A stretch of 64,000 nucleotides of DNA from CALFER01 sp964472395 (GTDB taxonomy: Bacteria > CSSED10-310 > CALFER01): assembly GCA_964472395.1 (NCBI GenBank), contig CAYYMM010000004.1, forward strand, positions 38,392-102,391. The letters are read 5' to 3'. The notes under the pieces were generated by a model that saw only the letters and a list, made by a program, of their open reading frames with translations, was not told the DNA's origin and ran no database searches. Shown piece after piece: positions 51,145-59,347 of the stretch (positions are counted from its first letter, which is position 1; the number at the start of each line of letters is the position of its first letter). Made by a program: the position numbers and the translations under genes.

Positions 51145-52374
51145 ATGAGAGGATTCCTGCGATTCGGTGGAATGTTGGTCCTGATCGCCTGCCTGTGCGG
51201 CGCATTGATGCTGACGGCCTGCCAGCCCGCGAAAGCGCCGGATAATAACGGCAATCCCGACACCGGAGGTGCGCCCGCTCCCCCCATCACCGGAAAAATC
51301 AAAGCCGGGTTCATTTACGTCGGTCCGGTCGGCGATTTCGGATGGTCGCATGCGCACGAACAATCCAGGCAGCACGTGATGAAACTCTTTCCATGGCTGG
51401 AATCGACCTACGTCGAGAGCGTTGCCGAGGCCGACGCCCCGCGCGTGATCGATCGTCTGGTCCAGGAGGAACACTGCGACATCGTCTTCACCACGAGCTT
51501 CGGGTATATGGACAGCACGATCGAGGCCGGCAAGGAGTACCCGAACACCCTCTTCATGCACTGCTCGGGCTACAAACAGGCTCCCAATGTCGGAACCTAT
51601 TTCGCCGAACTTTACCAAATGTATTACCTGAACGGATTGATGGCGGGAGCGCTCACGAAATCCAAAAAAGTCGGGTATGTCGGCGCGCATCCGATTCCCG
51701 AGGTTGTCCGGCACATCAATGCATTCGGACTGGGCCTGAGGGAAGTCAATCCGGACGCCCGCGTGACCGTCAAATGGCTCTTTGCGTGGTACGATCCGGC
51801 GAAGGCGCGTGAGGCCACCGAAGCGCTCATCGCCGAAGGATGCGACGTGATCGCCTTCACCCAGGACTCGCCGGCCATCTGCGAGGTCTGCCAGGAATAT
51901 GCCGCCAAGGGCAAACAGATCCTGACCTTCGGCCACTACAGCCCGATGCAACGCTTCGGTCAGGACGCCGTCGTCTCCGGGCAACTCGTCGACTGGAACG
52001 GTCTGTACGAAGAAATTCTCATGCGCGTCCACACGAAAACCTGGACGAACCGCGATTACTGGTGGCTCGCCAAGGAACGCGCCACCCTGCTCGGCGGCGA
52101 ACTCGACATGCCCATCAACCCGAAATTCGTCGAACCGCTCAAAGCCGTCACGGTGAAAGACCCCATTCTCGGACCGATCTCGGTCCACGACCTGGCGCTC
52201 AAGCGATATGATCAGATGCGCGAGCCAACCGTTTTGTTCGATCCGTTTACAGGGCCAATCAAGGATCAGACCGGACAGTTGAAACTCAAACCCGGCGAAC
52301 GCGCGTCCATGTCCATGCTACTGAGTATGGACTGGTTCCTGGACAACATCGACGGAACGATTCCGAAGAACTGA
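51145..52374 (+). CDS. BMP-family ABC transporter lipoprotein
   Basis: A 409-aa substrate-binding lipoprotein with lipobox LTAC (Cys near 26) and a Gly/Pro linker, then the BMP/Med periplasmic-binding fold: KAGFIYVGPVGDFGWSHAH, FTTSFGYMDST, KKVGYVGAHPIPEVVRHIN and VIAFTQDSPA. BMP proteins bind nucleosides or related compounds for import. GGGAAGGAGG lies near the start. The ATPase gene follows after 9 bp, but the two permease genes expected next are missing. Confidence 0.9.
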   Translation: MRGFLRFGGMLVLIACLCGALMLTACQPAKAPDNNGNPDTGGAPAPPITGKIKAGFIYVGPVGDFGWSHAHEQSRQHVMKLFPWLESTYVESVAEADAPRVIDRLVQEEHCDIVFTTSFGYMDSTIEAGKEYPNTLFMHCSGYKQAPNVGTYFAELYQMYYLNGLMAGALTKSKKVGYVGAHPIPEVVRHINAFGLGLREVNPDARVTVKWLFAWYDPAKAREATEALIAEGCDVIAFTQDSPAICEVCQEYAAKGKQILTFGHYSPMQRFGQDAVVSGQLVDWNGLYEEILMRVHTKTWTNRDYWWLAKERATLLGGELDMPINPKFVEPLKAVTVKDPILGPISVHDLALKRYDQMREPTVLFDPFTGPIKDQTGQLKLKPGERASMSMLLSMDWFLDNIDGTIPKN

Positions 52375-52383
52375 TCCATTTCC

Positions 52384-53892
52384 GTGCCGAGTGCATTCCG
52401 GTCGCTTTGTGTAGAATCCCTCTCCAAATCGTTCTCGGGTGTGAACGTCGTGCGGGATGTATCGTTTCGGATCGAGGCCGGACAGGCCGTCGGACTGATC
52501 GGTGAGAACGGCGCGGGAAAAACCACGCTGATGAACTGCCTGACAGGACTGTACCGTCCAGACAAAGGTATCATTCGAATCAATGATGATCGCGCGGAGA
52601 TCCGACGTTCACGCGACGCCTTCGCGTTTGGAATTGGCATGGTACACCAGCATTTCATGCTCGTACCGACATTGAGTGTCCTCGAGAACATCGTGCTGGG
52701 TCTCGATCGCAGCACGGTTTTCCGTCCCGTGCGAACGCTGCGGGACGAGTTCACACAGATCTCCCGCCGATTCGGTCTCGAAGTCGACCCGGATGTGGCA
52801 GCGGGTGAACTGGCACCGGGCGAGCAGCAGCGGGTAGAAATCGTGAGAATCCTGATGAGGGGCGCACGGTTGTTGATTCTTGACGAGCCGACATCCGTTC
52901 TGAGTCCTTCCGAAACCGATTCGTTTTTCGATTCCCTGAGACGCTTGATTTCCGAGGGATGCGCCGTGCTGCTGGTCAGTCACAAACTCGACGAGATTCT
53001 CACATTCTGTTCCCGGATCCTGGTGTTGCGACGGGGACGGATCGAGAGCGACTGTTCGACGGATGGTATGGATATGCGGACGATCACGAAAAAAATGATC
53101 GGGAACGCGGAACCTGTTAAGGGTTCCCGGATCGTATCGGAGCCCGGTCCGGTGATTCTCGAAGTCAGGGATCTCGCGGCCCGTAACGACCGCGGCATCC
53201 CGGCCGTTCAGGGCATCACGTTTGAGATGTGCCGGGGTGAGATTTTCGGGATTGCCGGGATATCGGGAAATGGGCAGCGTGAACTGGCATCGGTCCTGGC
53301 CGGGGTCAGGAAGGCGGAACGCGGGATGATCCGGTTCGACGGTGAGGATATCACGCGAGTCGGGCCGCGTGGACGTCTGGAGAGGGGGATTGCGTGGATT
53401 CCCGAAGACCGGTTGCATGAGGGCAGCATCGGGGGGATGACCGTTGGAGAGAACGCCGTGTTGCGGTCATTTTACAGGGCACCATATGCGCGTTCCGGCT
53501 GGATCCGGAAGACGGTTGTCCGGTCTTTTGCCCGAAGTCTGACCGAGCGTTTTGCTGTGGTGACGCCATCGCTTGACACACCGGTCCGGTGGTTGTCCGG
53601 GGGTAACATTCAGAAGCTGATCGCGGGACGGGAATTGTCGGGATCCCCGCGGATGGTGATCGCGTCGCATCCGACGTATGGATTGGATGTGCGGGCAGCT
53701 GAAGCCGTTCGCTCGATGCTGCTTCACTGCCGGGATCAGGGTGGAGGGGTGCTCCTCCTGTCGGCGGATCTGGATGAACTGCTGGAGATATCCTCGCGGA
53801 TCGCCGTGATCTTCCGGGGCCGCCTCATGGGGATCATGGACCACCCCGATATGGACCGGCAAACAATCGGCCTCTGGATGACCGGGGTATAG
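52384..53892 (+). CDS. BMP-type (nucleoside/sugar) ABC transporter ATPase, tandem domains
   Basis: A 502-aa protein with two ABC cassettes. The first has Walker A GENGAGKTTLM, signature-like LAPGEQQRVEI and Walker B LLILDEPTSVL. The second has the degenerate Walker A of sugar/nucleoside importers (GISGNGQRELAS) and signature WLSGGNIQK. It starts at GTG 9 bp after the lipoprotein gene. Immediately downstream is repeat DNA instead of permease genes, so the transporter is incomplete in this locus. Confidence 0.9.
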   Translation: MPSAFRSLCVESLSKSFSGVNVVRDVSFRIEAGQAVGLIGENGAGKTTLMNCLTGLYRPDKGIIRINDDRAEIRRSRDAFAFGIGMVHQHFMLVPTLSVLENIVLGLDRSTVFRPVRTLRDEFTQISRRFGLEVDPDVAAGELAPGEQQRVEIVRILMRGARLLILDEPTSVLSPSETDSFFDSLRRLISEGCAVLLVSHKLDEILTFCSRILVLRRGRIESDCSTDGMDMRTITKKMIGNAEPVKGSRIVSEPGPVILEVRDLAARNDRGIPAVQGITFEMCRGEIFGIAGISGNGQRELASVLAGVRKAERGMIRFDGEDITRVGPRGRLERGIAWIPEDRLHEGSIGGMTVGENAVLRSFYRAPYARSGWIRKTVVRSFARSLTERFAVVTPSLDTPVRWLSGGNIQKLIAGRELSGSPRMVIASHPTYGLDVRAAEAVRSMLLHCRDQGGGVLLLSADLDELLEISSRIAVIFRGRLMGIMDHPDMDRQTIGLWMTGV

Positions 53893-54160
53893 AACGACAT
53901 ACCGGCGGGCCTCCGTGCCCGCCGGCAAAGAAACGGGTAACTTCTCATACGGCCTCCGTGCCCGCCGGCAGATAAATAGCTGGGTCTAATACGGCCTCCG
54001 TGCCCGCCGGCAGATAAATAGCTGGGTCTAATACGGCCTCCGTGCCCGCCGGCACATACATAGAAGGTTACAATACGCATTGCCCGCCGGCAGGGACGCC
54101 TTGGGGTTCTCATACGCATTGCCCGCCGGCAGGGACGCCGGCGGCTGCTGCGCCCGACGG
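53893..54160. repeat. REP-like hairpin and 42-bp tandem repeats with the 69-bp family in reverse
   Basis: GGCGGGC-CTCCGT-GCCCGCC at 53905-53924 can form a 7-bp stem. Three 42-bp units starting at 53947, 53989 and 54031 (ATACGGCCTCCGTGCCCGCC core) follow, then two GCATTGCCCGCCGGCAGGGA copies. These last are the reverse complement of the 69-bp array at 35150-35510. It directly follows the ABC ATPase stop. Confidence 0.85.
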
Positions 54161-54486
54161 TTCGACATATGAGAAGGACAACTTGTACGTGGGGCGATCA
54201 CAAGGATCGCCCCATACGGGGGGTTGCGTTTTCGCGGGGGGGACAGCCCGCAGGGCCGAACAGAGGGTTCGTTTTCGCGAGGATGATACGGTAGTACTGT
54301 TCACCCGATACCCGTTGATCCTGAGCCTGTCGAAGGATCGAACGGGTTGATACCGTACCGGGCTTCGACCGGTCGGTCCTCAAGACGCTCCGATACGTTC
54401 CTGCTCTCCGATCCCGGTTCGCCCCCCACGCTCAACCCGAACGGTATGAGTTGGCACCGACTCGGAGTGTGCACGTGCTGTTGCAC
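54161..54486. other. Intergenic DNA without a supported gene
   Basis: Contains a GATCCTGAGCCTGTCGAAGG element near 54319-54338, the inverted core of the 31.4-kb repeat family, flanked by GTTGATC/GATCGAAC arms. Several short imperfect hairpins are visible. Frames here are short and lack ribosome-binding sites. Confidence 0.6.
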
Positions 54487-54592
54487 GCACGGAGGCCGTA
54501 TTAGAGTACAGACCCGCTTTCTTGCCGGCAGGCACGGAGGCCGTATTAGAGTACAGACCCGCTTTCTTGCCGGCAGGCACGGAGGCCTGCCG
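54487..54592. repeat. 45-bp tandem repeats ending in a REP-like hairpin
   Basis: Units beginning GCACGGAGGCCGTATTAGAG start at 54487 and 54532, and a third begins at 54577 with only its first bases. The last unit passes into GGCAGGC-ACGGAG-GCCTGCC, a 7-bp stem hairpin with the same loop as other hairpins of this family. It lies directly downstream of the minus-strand hydrolase gene and could act as its transcript end. Confidence 0.8.
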
Positions 54593-55423
54593 CTATAGGG
54601 TTTTCAAAAAATCGGTCCACGCATCACGGTACGCCTTGCCCGTTACCAGAAATCCATCGTTGTGACCGCCGGATAACGTAACGAAGCGCTTCAACTCCGC
54701 TCCCGATGTCTCGTAGACCCGCCTCCCCATCTCAAAAGGGACGATCTCATCCGCGGTCGCATGCAGTACCAGTGTCGGAACATGGATCGCCCCAATCCTT
54801 TTCAATGTGTCGAATCGATACCGTCCCAGTAACCGAACCGGAAGATACGGGTAGAATGTCGAGCCAAGATCGATCATCGACGTGAACGGCGATTCGATGA
54901 TCAGCGCACGGCACGGAACACGCGATGACAGTTCCACCGCGACGGCAGACCCCAGAGACCGTCCGAAAATCAGGATCGACTCGGGTGAACACAGCAGTCG
55001 CTCCGTCATATGCCGATACACGGCCCCGGCATCGCGATACAACCCCGCCTCGGATATCGATCCTCCGCTCTTTCCGTAACCCCGGTAATCGAAGATCAAC
55101 ACGCTGATCCCCAGTTTCCGGAAGACGATCAGCGAGTCAAGCCTGTGCGAGATGTTTCCCGCATTGCCGTGACAGAACACCATGTTCCAGCGTGGATTAT
55201 CCGCGGGAATCCACCAGCCATGCAAAGCAACGCCGTCGTCCGTGTCAATCCATACGTCGTCGAACGGAATCCCCGCCGCCGCAGGCGTCACATCGAGTTC
55301 GGCAACCGGATAGAAGATGTATCGCTCCTGGAACAGATACATCAGAACGGAAATGCCGATCCATGCGGACACCAGAATGATCAGAATCGACATGCCGATG
55401 CGCCGTACAGGATACATATCCAT
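54593..55423 (-). CDS. Membrane-anchored alpha/beta hydrolase (Bem46/ABHD13-like)
   Basis: A 276-aa protein. An N-terminal transmembrane helix (about 9-30) precedes an alpha/beta hydrolase. HGNAGNISHR forms the oxyanion region, the nucleophile is Ser in FGRSLGSAVAVE, the acid is Asp in HATADEIVP and the base is His in SGGHNDGF. Substrate unknown. It starts directly after the stop of the nucleoside-kinase-like gene (TAGATG), so it is in the same operon. Confidence 0.85.
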   Translation of the reverse strand: MDMYPVRRIGMSILIILVSAWIGISVLMYLFQERYIFYPVAELDVTPAAAGIPFDDVWIDTDDGVALHGWWIPADNPRWNMVFCHGNAGNISHRLDSLIVFRKLGISVLIFDYRGYGKSGGSISEAGLYRDAGAVYRHMTERLLCSPESILIFGRSLGSAVAVELSSRVPCRALIIESPFTSMIDLGSTFYPYLPVRLLGRYRFDTLKRIGAIHVPTLVLHATADEIVPFEMGRRVYETSGAELKRFVTLSGGHNDGFLVTGKAYRDAWTDFLKTL

Positions 55424-56848
55424 CTATTTCGGCTTTTTATCGTAGAGACTCCCACCGATGAACTCACGCAGATGACAGTCTTCCGGAATCACCTTCGTCG
55501 AAATATCCGGTTGAGCCACGAGCGAGTCCAGCAACCGCTTCACACGCTCACCCCGGGTATACGCGTCGAGACGTCCCTGATCGAGAAACGGCTTCGGATC
55601 GGGAAAATCCGGCCCCATGCATGCTTTCAATACCGGAAGTTCGAAACCAAGTCCCCCGTTGATCACGATGTCCACGGTTCGCGAATACGGAACCATGTCC
55701 CGGAGCTCCCCCTTGCGCACGAAATGCCAGTGTCCCAAGGTCATCCGGGGATCGTGATTGCGATGGATCCGGTCCCGCAACATGCGCCGTAGCATGCGCA
55801 AATCCGTCGATTTCGTGTAAATCCCATCCGCCCCGTCCCCGAGTTTCACCACGCACAGGGCTTCGATGAACAATTTGAACTTCAGATTCTCGGGAATCGA
55901 AGACGTCATCGGCGGATAGAGTCCGTGCAGGCTGTCGAGCAACAGCACCTCATCATCTTCGATCTTCAGGCTTTCCGCCTCACGGATGCTCCGGCCATGC
56001 TTGAAGTCGTATATCGGTTTCCGGATCGTCTTTCCGTCGAGCAATTCCTGGAGGTGCTGGTTGATCAGATCGAGCTGGAGCGCCTGGGGTGTCTCGAAAT
56101 CCCAGTCTCCGAAGGCGTCCTGCGGATACTCGGCGAGACCCCAGAAATAGTCGTCGAGATTCAGGGCGCGGAGTTTGAGGTGATGCTTGCCCAGCCGTTC
56201 GGCGATCTTGTTCGTCGTCGTCGTTTTTCCGCTCGACGAGGGGCCGGTGACGAGCAGCAGGCGCACGCGTCCTTTTTTCAGGAATGCGTCGACCACCGCG
56301 TCCAGATTCGATTCGTATTGCGCGATAGAGGCACCCACGAGTTCGCTGAAGCGTCCGCTGAGCACCCAAGCGTTGAGCTTTTGAATCGTTTCGCAATTGT
56401 GCGCCTCATTCCATTTCCAAGTCTCGGCCCATTTGGCTTCCGGATACCCGTTCCCGGCGAATTTGTCCATCGGGATGTCGCCTTCACGCACCTTGATCCG
56501 ACCCCATCGGTAGACTTCATAGACATCCGCCGTGGCGATGAACCCGCGGCTGCGCAGAACATGCACCACCATATCCTGCACCGCTTCGACATTCGGAGGC
56601 GTTTCGCGGGATGTCAACGAACGATTCGAGTTCAGGCACATGATCACATCATCGGTCAGAAGCTCGGCAATCTCGGCGTCGCTCTTGCCCTTGAACGCCA
56701 TATAAATCGTGTTGGGAATGATATCCTGAGCGAACCCGCCGATGGCGTCCGCCGCCCGGAGGATCGCCTGCGTGATCGGTTCCGCGGAAAACGGCACAAT
56801 CGCTCCGGTTCTCTTCTTCAACTGCGCGATTTTATTCTCGACGGCCAT
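55424..56848 (-). CDS. ATP-cone domain / uridine kinase-like nucleoside kinase
   Basis: A 474-aa protein. The N-terminal 100 residues look like an ATP-cone nucleotide-binding regulatory domain (KKRTGAIVPFSAEPITQAIL). The C-terminal 290 residues are a phosphoribulokinase/uridine kinase-type P-loop kinase with Walker A GPSSSGKTTTTNKI, LDDYFWGL and a KHGRSIREAE segment. Probable nucleoside phosphorylation with allosteric control by ATP/dATP. AGGAGG precedes the start. It lies 12 bp after the CdsA-like gene. Confidence 0.82.
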   Translation of the reverse strand: MAVENKIAQLKKRTGAIVPFSAEPITQAILRAADAIGGFAQDIIPNTIYMAFKGKSDAEIAELLTDDVIMCLNSNRSLTSRETPPNVEAVQDMVVHVLRSRGFIATADVYEVYRWGRIKVREGDIPMDKFAGNGYPEAKWAETWKWNEAHNCETIQKLNAWVLSGRFSELVGASIAQYESNLDAVVDAFLKKGRVRLLLVTGPSSSGKTTTTNKIAERLGKHHLKLRALNLDDYFWGLAEYPQDAFGDWDFETPQALQLDLINQHLQELLDGKTIRKPIYDFKHGRSIREAESLKIEDDEVLLLDSLHGLYPPMTSSIPENLKFKLFIEALCVVKLGDGADGIYTKSTDLRMLRRMLRDRIHRNHDPRMTLGHWHFVRKGELRDMVPYSRTVDIVINGGLGFELPVLKACMGPDFPDPKPFLDQGRLDAYTRGERVKRLLDSLVAQPDISTKVIPEDCHLREFIGGSLYDKKPK

Positions 56849-56860
56849 CCCTATCCCCTC

Positions 56861-57922
56861 CTAAAAATACCATAAATAGATCACATGAAACGTGACAGGA
56901 ATCGTGAAGATCAGACTGTCGATCTTGTCCAGAATCCCCGCGACTTCGGATGTCGATCGCTCCATTCCGCTCGCTGCATCCTTCCGGATCATCGCGAACA
57001 CGAGTTCCCCGAGTTGTCCCGCGATACCGATCACCAGGCCGCAGGCCATCGCCGAGGGAACCGTCAGATGATAATAACCGATCTCGGGCATCACCGGAAT
57101 GAACGGCAGCGCCAGAACGGCGGTGATCACCGAAGTCAGTGCCGCGCCAGCATAGGTCGCATCCGGATTCACGTGTTGCGCGATCCGGAGATTCAGGATG
57201 AATGAGCGTTTGCGCTGTGGGTTGTGTTCGATGTAGCGGTTGAATGCGCCGTTGAGTGCCACCGAGATGATATCGCGGGCTTCCGTCAGGACGAGGCAGA
57301 AAAAGAGCAGCATCGGGCTGATGTTGATCAGGAAGAGACTATGTCCGAGATTGTAAATAAAGAAGGTGAACCCGAGCACGATGATGCCGAGCGTCTGGAG
57401 AACCCCTTCCGTCCGATCTTGCAGAACGAGCAGAATCGGGGCCAGAATGAACAGGTAAACCGGCACCAGAATGATGAAGAACGCATACCACTCGATGTAT
57501 GCCAGCAGCACGACGAGCGGGATCACGGCATAACTGAAATAGACCGGGATCCGGTTCCGGAACGTCAGGGATCGATCCGGTGCAGTCATTTCGAGGGGGA
57601 GAATCGCGTTGAATTCACGGAGCGCCAGGAAGCAGAGAATGCCGAGAAGGACGAAGGAGGCGATCCGGTCAGTCGAGATCGCGAGTGCGAACACGGCGAT
57701 CATCCACCACCAGATCGACGACCGCCGGGCCATCTCGTCCATGGCCGGCGAGTTCGGTTTGGCGGTGCCTCCGGTCATCATGGAGGCGAACACGAGAATC
57801 ACCAGAACGGCTGAGTAGAACAGCATCATGCCGACCTGATGATCGACGATCATCCGGGACAGCGAGAATGCGATGATGGCGAACAGGGCCATGAGTTTTA
57901 ATGAGTTCGTTTTCCAGTTCAT
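56861..57922 (-). CDS. CdsA-like phosphatidate cytidylyltransferase family membrane protein
   Basis: A 353-aa integral membrane protein with about eight transmembrane helices. The C-terminal ELVFAMIRKDAASGMERSTSEVAGILDKIDSLIF segment, divided here as IRKDAASG and GILDKIDSL, matches the S-x-x-K-R-x4-KD ... HGG-x-x-DR-x-D signature of CDP-diacylglycerol synthases, though several positions differ (AGILDKID for HGG-x-x-DRxD). It could be a divergent CDP-lipid synthase. GGAGATCA fixes the start. First gene of the CdsA-like/nucleoside kinase/hydrolase cluster. Confidence 0.75.
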   Translation of the reverse strand: MNWKTNSLKLMALFAIIAFSLSRMIVDHQVGMMLFYSAVLVILVFASMMTGGTAKPNSPAMDEMARRSSIWWWMIAVFALAISTDRIASFVLLGILCFLALREFNAILPLEMTAPDRSLTFRNRIPVYFSYAVIPLVVLLAYIEWYAFFIILVPVYLFILAPILLVLQDRTEGVLQTLGIIVLGFTFFIYNLGHSLFLINISPMLLFFCLVLTEARDIISVALNGAFNRYIEHNPQRKRSFILNLRIAQHVNPDATYAGAALTSVITAVLALPFIPVMPEIGYYHLTVPSAMACGLVIGIAGQLGELVFAMIRKDAASGMERSTSEVAGILDKIDSLIFTIPVTFHVIYLWYF

Positions 57923-58129
57923 TGATCTCCCCGTTTCAAGGTCAGATTCATACCCTATCCGACCCTTAGCGCTAAGCCGTTTGATTATATCAGGAAGTCT
58001 GAAGAGTCTCAAAGAGGAGAATGCCGGAACAACAGCAGACAGCATCGCTAGTTAGAGATATATATTAATGCTCTTGCGATTATCGAAGAAGCCGCGTATC
58101 TTTTTCTCAGCCAATGGGGTGAGCGGATC

Positions 58130-59347
58130 ATGGATATTTTACAATGGCATAACCGATTCGAAGGCCTGCGACGCGGTCGTTTGTATCTGCAATCCCGAAT
58201 CCGGAATCTATTCGAATCCCAGGGCTTGTTTCGAGCCGGCTTTCGTCAGCGAGTCTCCGTTTTTTTGATACCACGCATTGTTCACACCACATGGAGTCTT
58301 CGCCCGTGGTGCATCAACCTCATTCCGGATTTCAGGTGTACTCAACATTGTATCTATTGTTCCAATGCAGAGGTGTATGAATCCATATCGCAGAATCGCC
58401 TGCCGATCGCTTGGAATACATCGATGACACCCTCCGTCTACTTGAAAATTCTGGATGAAGCCAAAGCATTCATGCCTGTGATCGGGATCGTCGGCGGAGA
58501 GCCTCTTCTATACCCGCATTTCGATGACCTTCTCTGCGCCATCACTTCTCGCGGAATGCATGCCTCGTTGACCACGAACGGCTGTCTGCTGGCCGAAAAA
58601 GCCGAAACGATCGTGATGAATCGACTCCCGATCCTTGGAATTTCAATTGACGGCCCCCCCATGCTGCATGACTCGATCGCGCACTCAGAAGGATCTTTTG
58701 AGCGCGCCCGTAAAGGGATTGAACGGATCAGAGAACTGAAACGTGTCCGAAACTCGCCTTATCCCAGAATCAAACTGATACTCACGATCTGCTCTTTGAA
58801 TCAACACCGCATCACCGAATCGATCCGTCAGATGATCGATCTCGAGCCCGACATTGTCAGTGTGCGCCACCCCATCAGCACCTCACCCGCTTCCATTCGG
58901 CAGTCTCCGTCGCAATTATTCAACATTCCCTGCGGCTTGACCGTGCCGTTCGGAGGCCGGGATGCATTGACTGATTACCGAGAATTCGACGGGAAACACA
59001 TCGCCGATCAGCTAGACGAATGTATTGGATTACTGCAAAAGAATTCGATTCAGTTTTCGATCGAGCCCTCGATGAGTCGCAGTGATACAGAAAACTTTTA
59101 CAATCCGACCGCATGGAAGGCTAAAAAGCGGCAGTGCTGGGTTCCATGGAATCTGCTCGAGGTGATGCCTAACGGTGATACCGTTTTTTGTGGCCTCCAT
59201 TTCATGCATGTTACGGGGAACATCCTTCGACAAAGCATCGATGAGATCTGGTGGGGGAAAAACATGCGGAATGTCAGGCATTACCTGTGCGATTTCAGTC
59301 CCTTTCCGGTCTGTTCACGGTGCTGCATGACCTTTGCGGATCTGTGA
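58130..59347 (+). CDS. Radical SAM / SPASM-type protein
   Basis: A 405-aa enzyme. The radical SAM cluster is CTQHCIYC near 77-84 and the SAM-binding GGEPLLYP follows near 122. The C-terminal SPASM-like part has CWVPW, VFCGLHF, GNILRQSIDEIWWGKN and the closing CSRCC. These enzymes modify peptides or cofactors, or act in lipid/polyketide maturation. No precursor peptide is visible next to it. The end overlaps the convergent GT-C-like gene by 33 bp. Confidence 0.87.
   Translation: MDILQWHNRFEGLRRGRLYLQSRIRNLFESQGLFRAGFRQRVSVFLIPRIVHTTWSLRPWCINLIPDFRCTQHCIYCSNAEVYESISQNRLPIAWNTSMTPSVYLKILDEAKAFMPVIGIVGGEPLLYPHFDDLLCAITSRGMHASLTTNGCLLAEKAETIVMNRLPILGISIDGPPMLHDSIAHSEGSFERARKGIERIRELKRVRNSPYPRIKLILTICSLNQHRITESIRQMIDLEPDIVSVRHPISTSPASIRQSPSQLFNIPCGLTVPFGGRDALTDYREFDGKHIADQLDECIGLLQKNSIQFSIEPSMSRSDTENFYNPTAWKAKKRQCWVPWNLLEVMPNGDTVFCGLHFMHVTGNILRQSIDEIWWGKNMRNVRHYLCDFSPFPVCSRCCMTFADL

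Noticed and set aside
50956..52188. N-terminal extension of the CDF frame
   Set aside because: Antisense to the BMP lipoprotein gene; the CDF N-terminus and ribosome-binding site are at 50955.
35150..54592. CRISPR array as an explanation for the 69-, 42-, 45- and 57-bp tandem repeats
   Set aside because: Units repeat without unique spacers between short constant repeats, and no cas genes are present.
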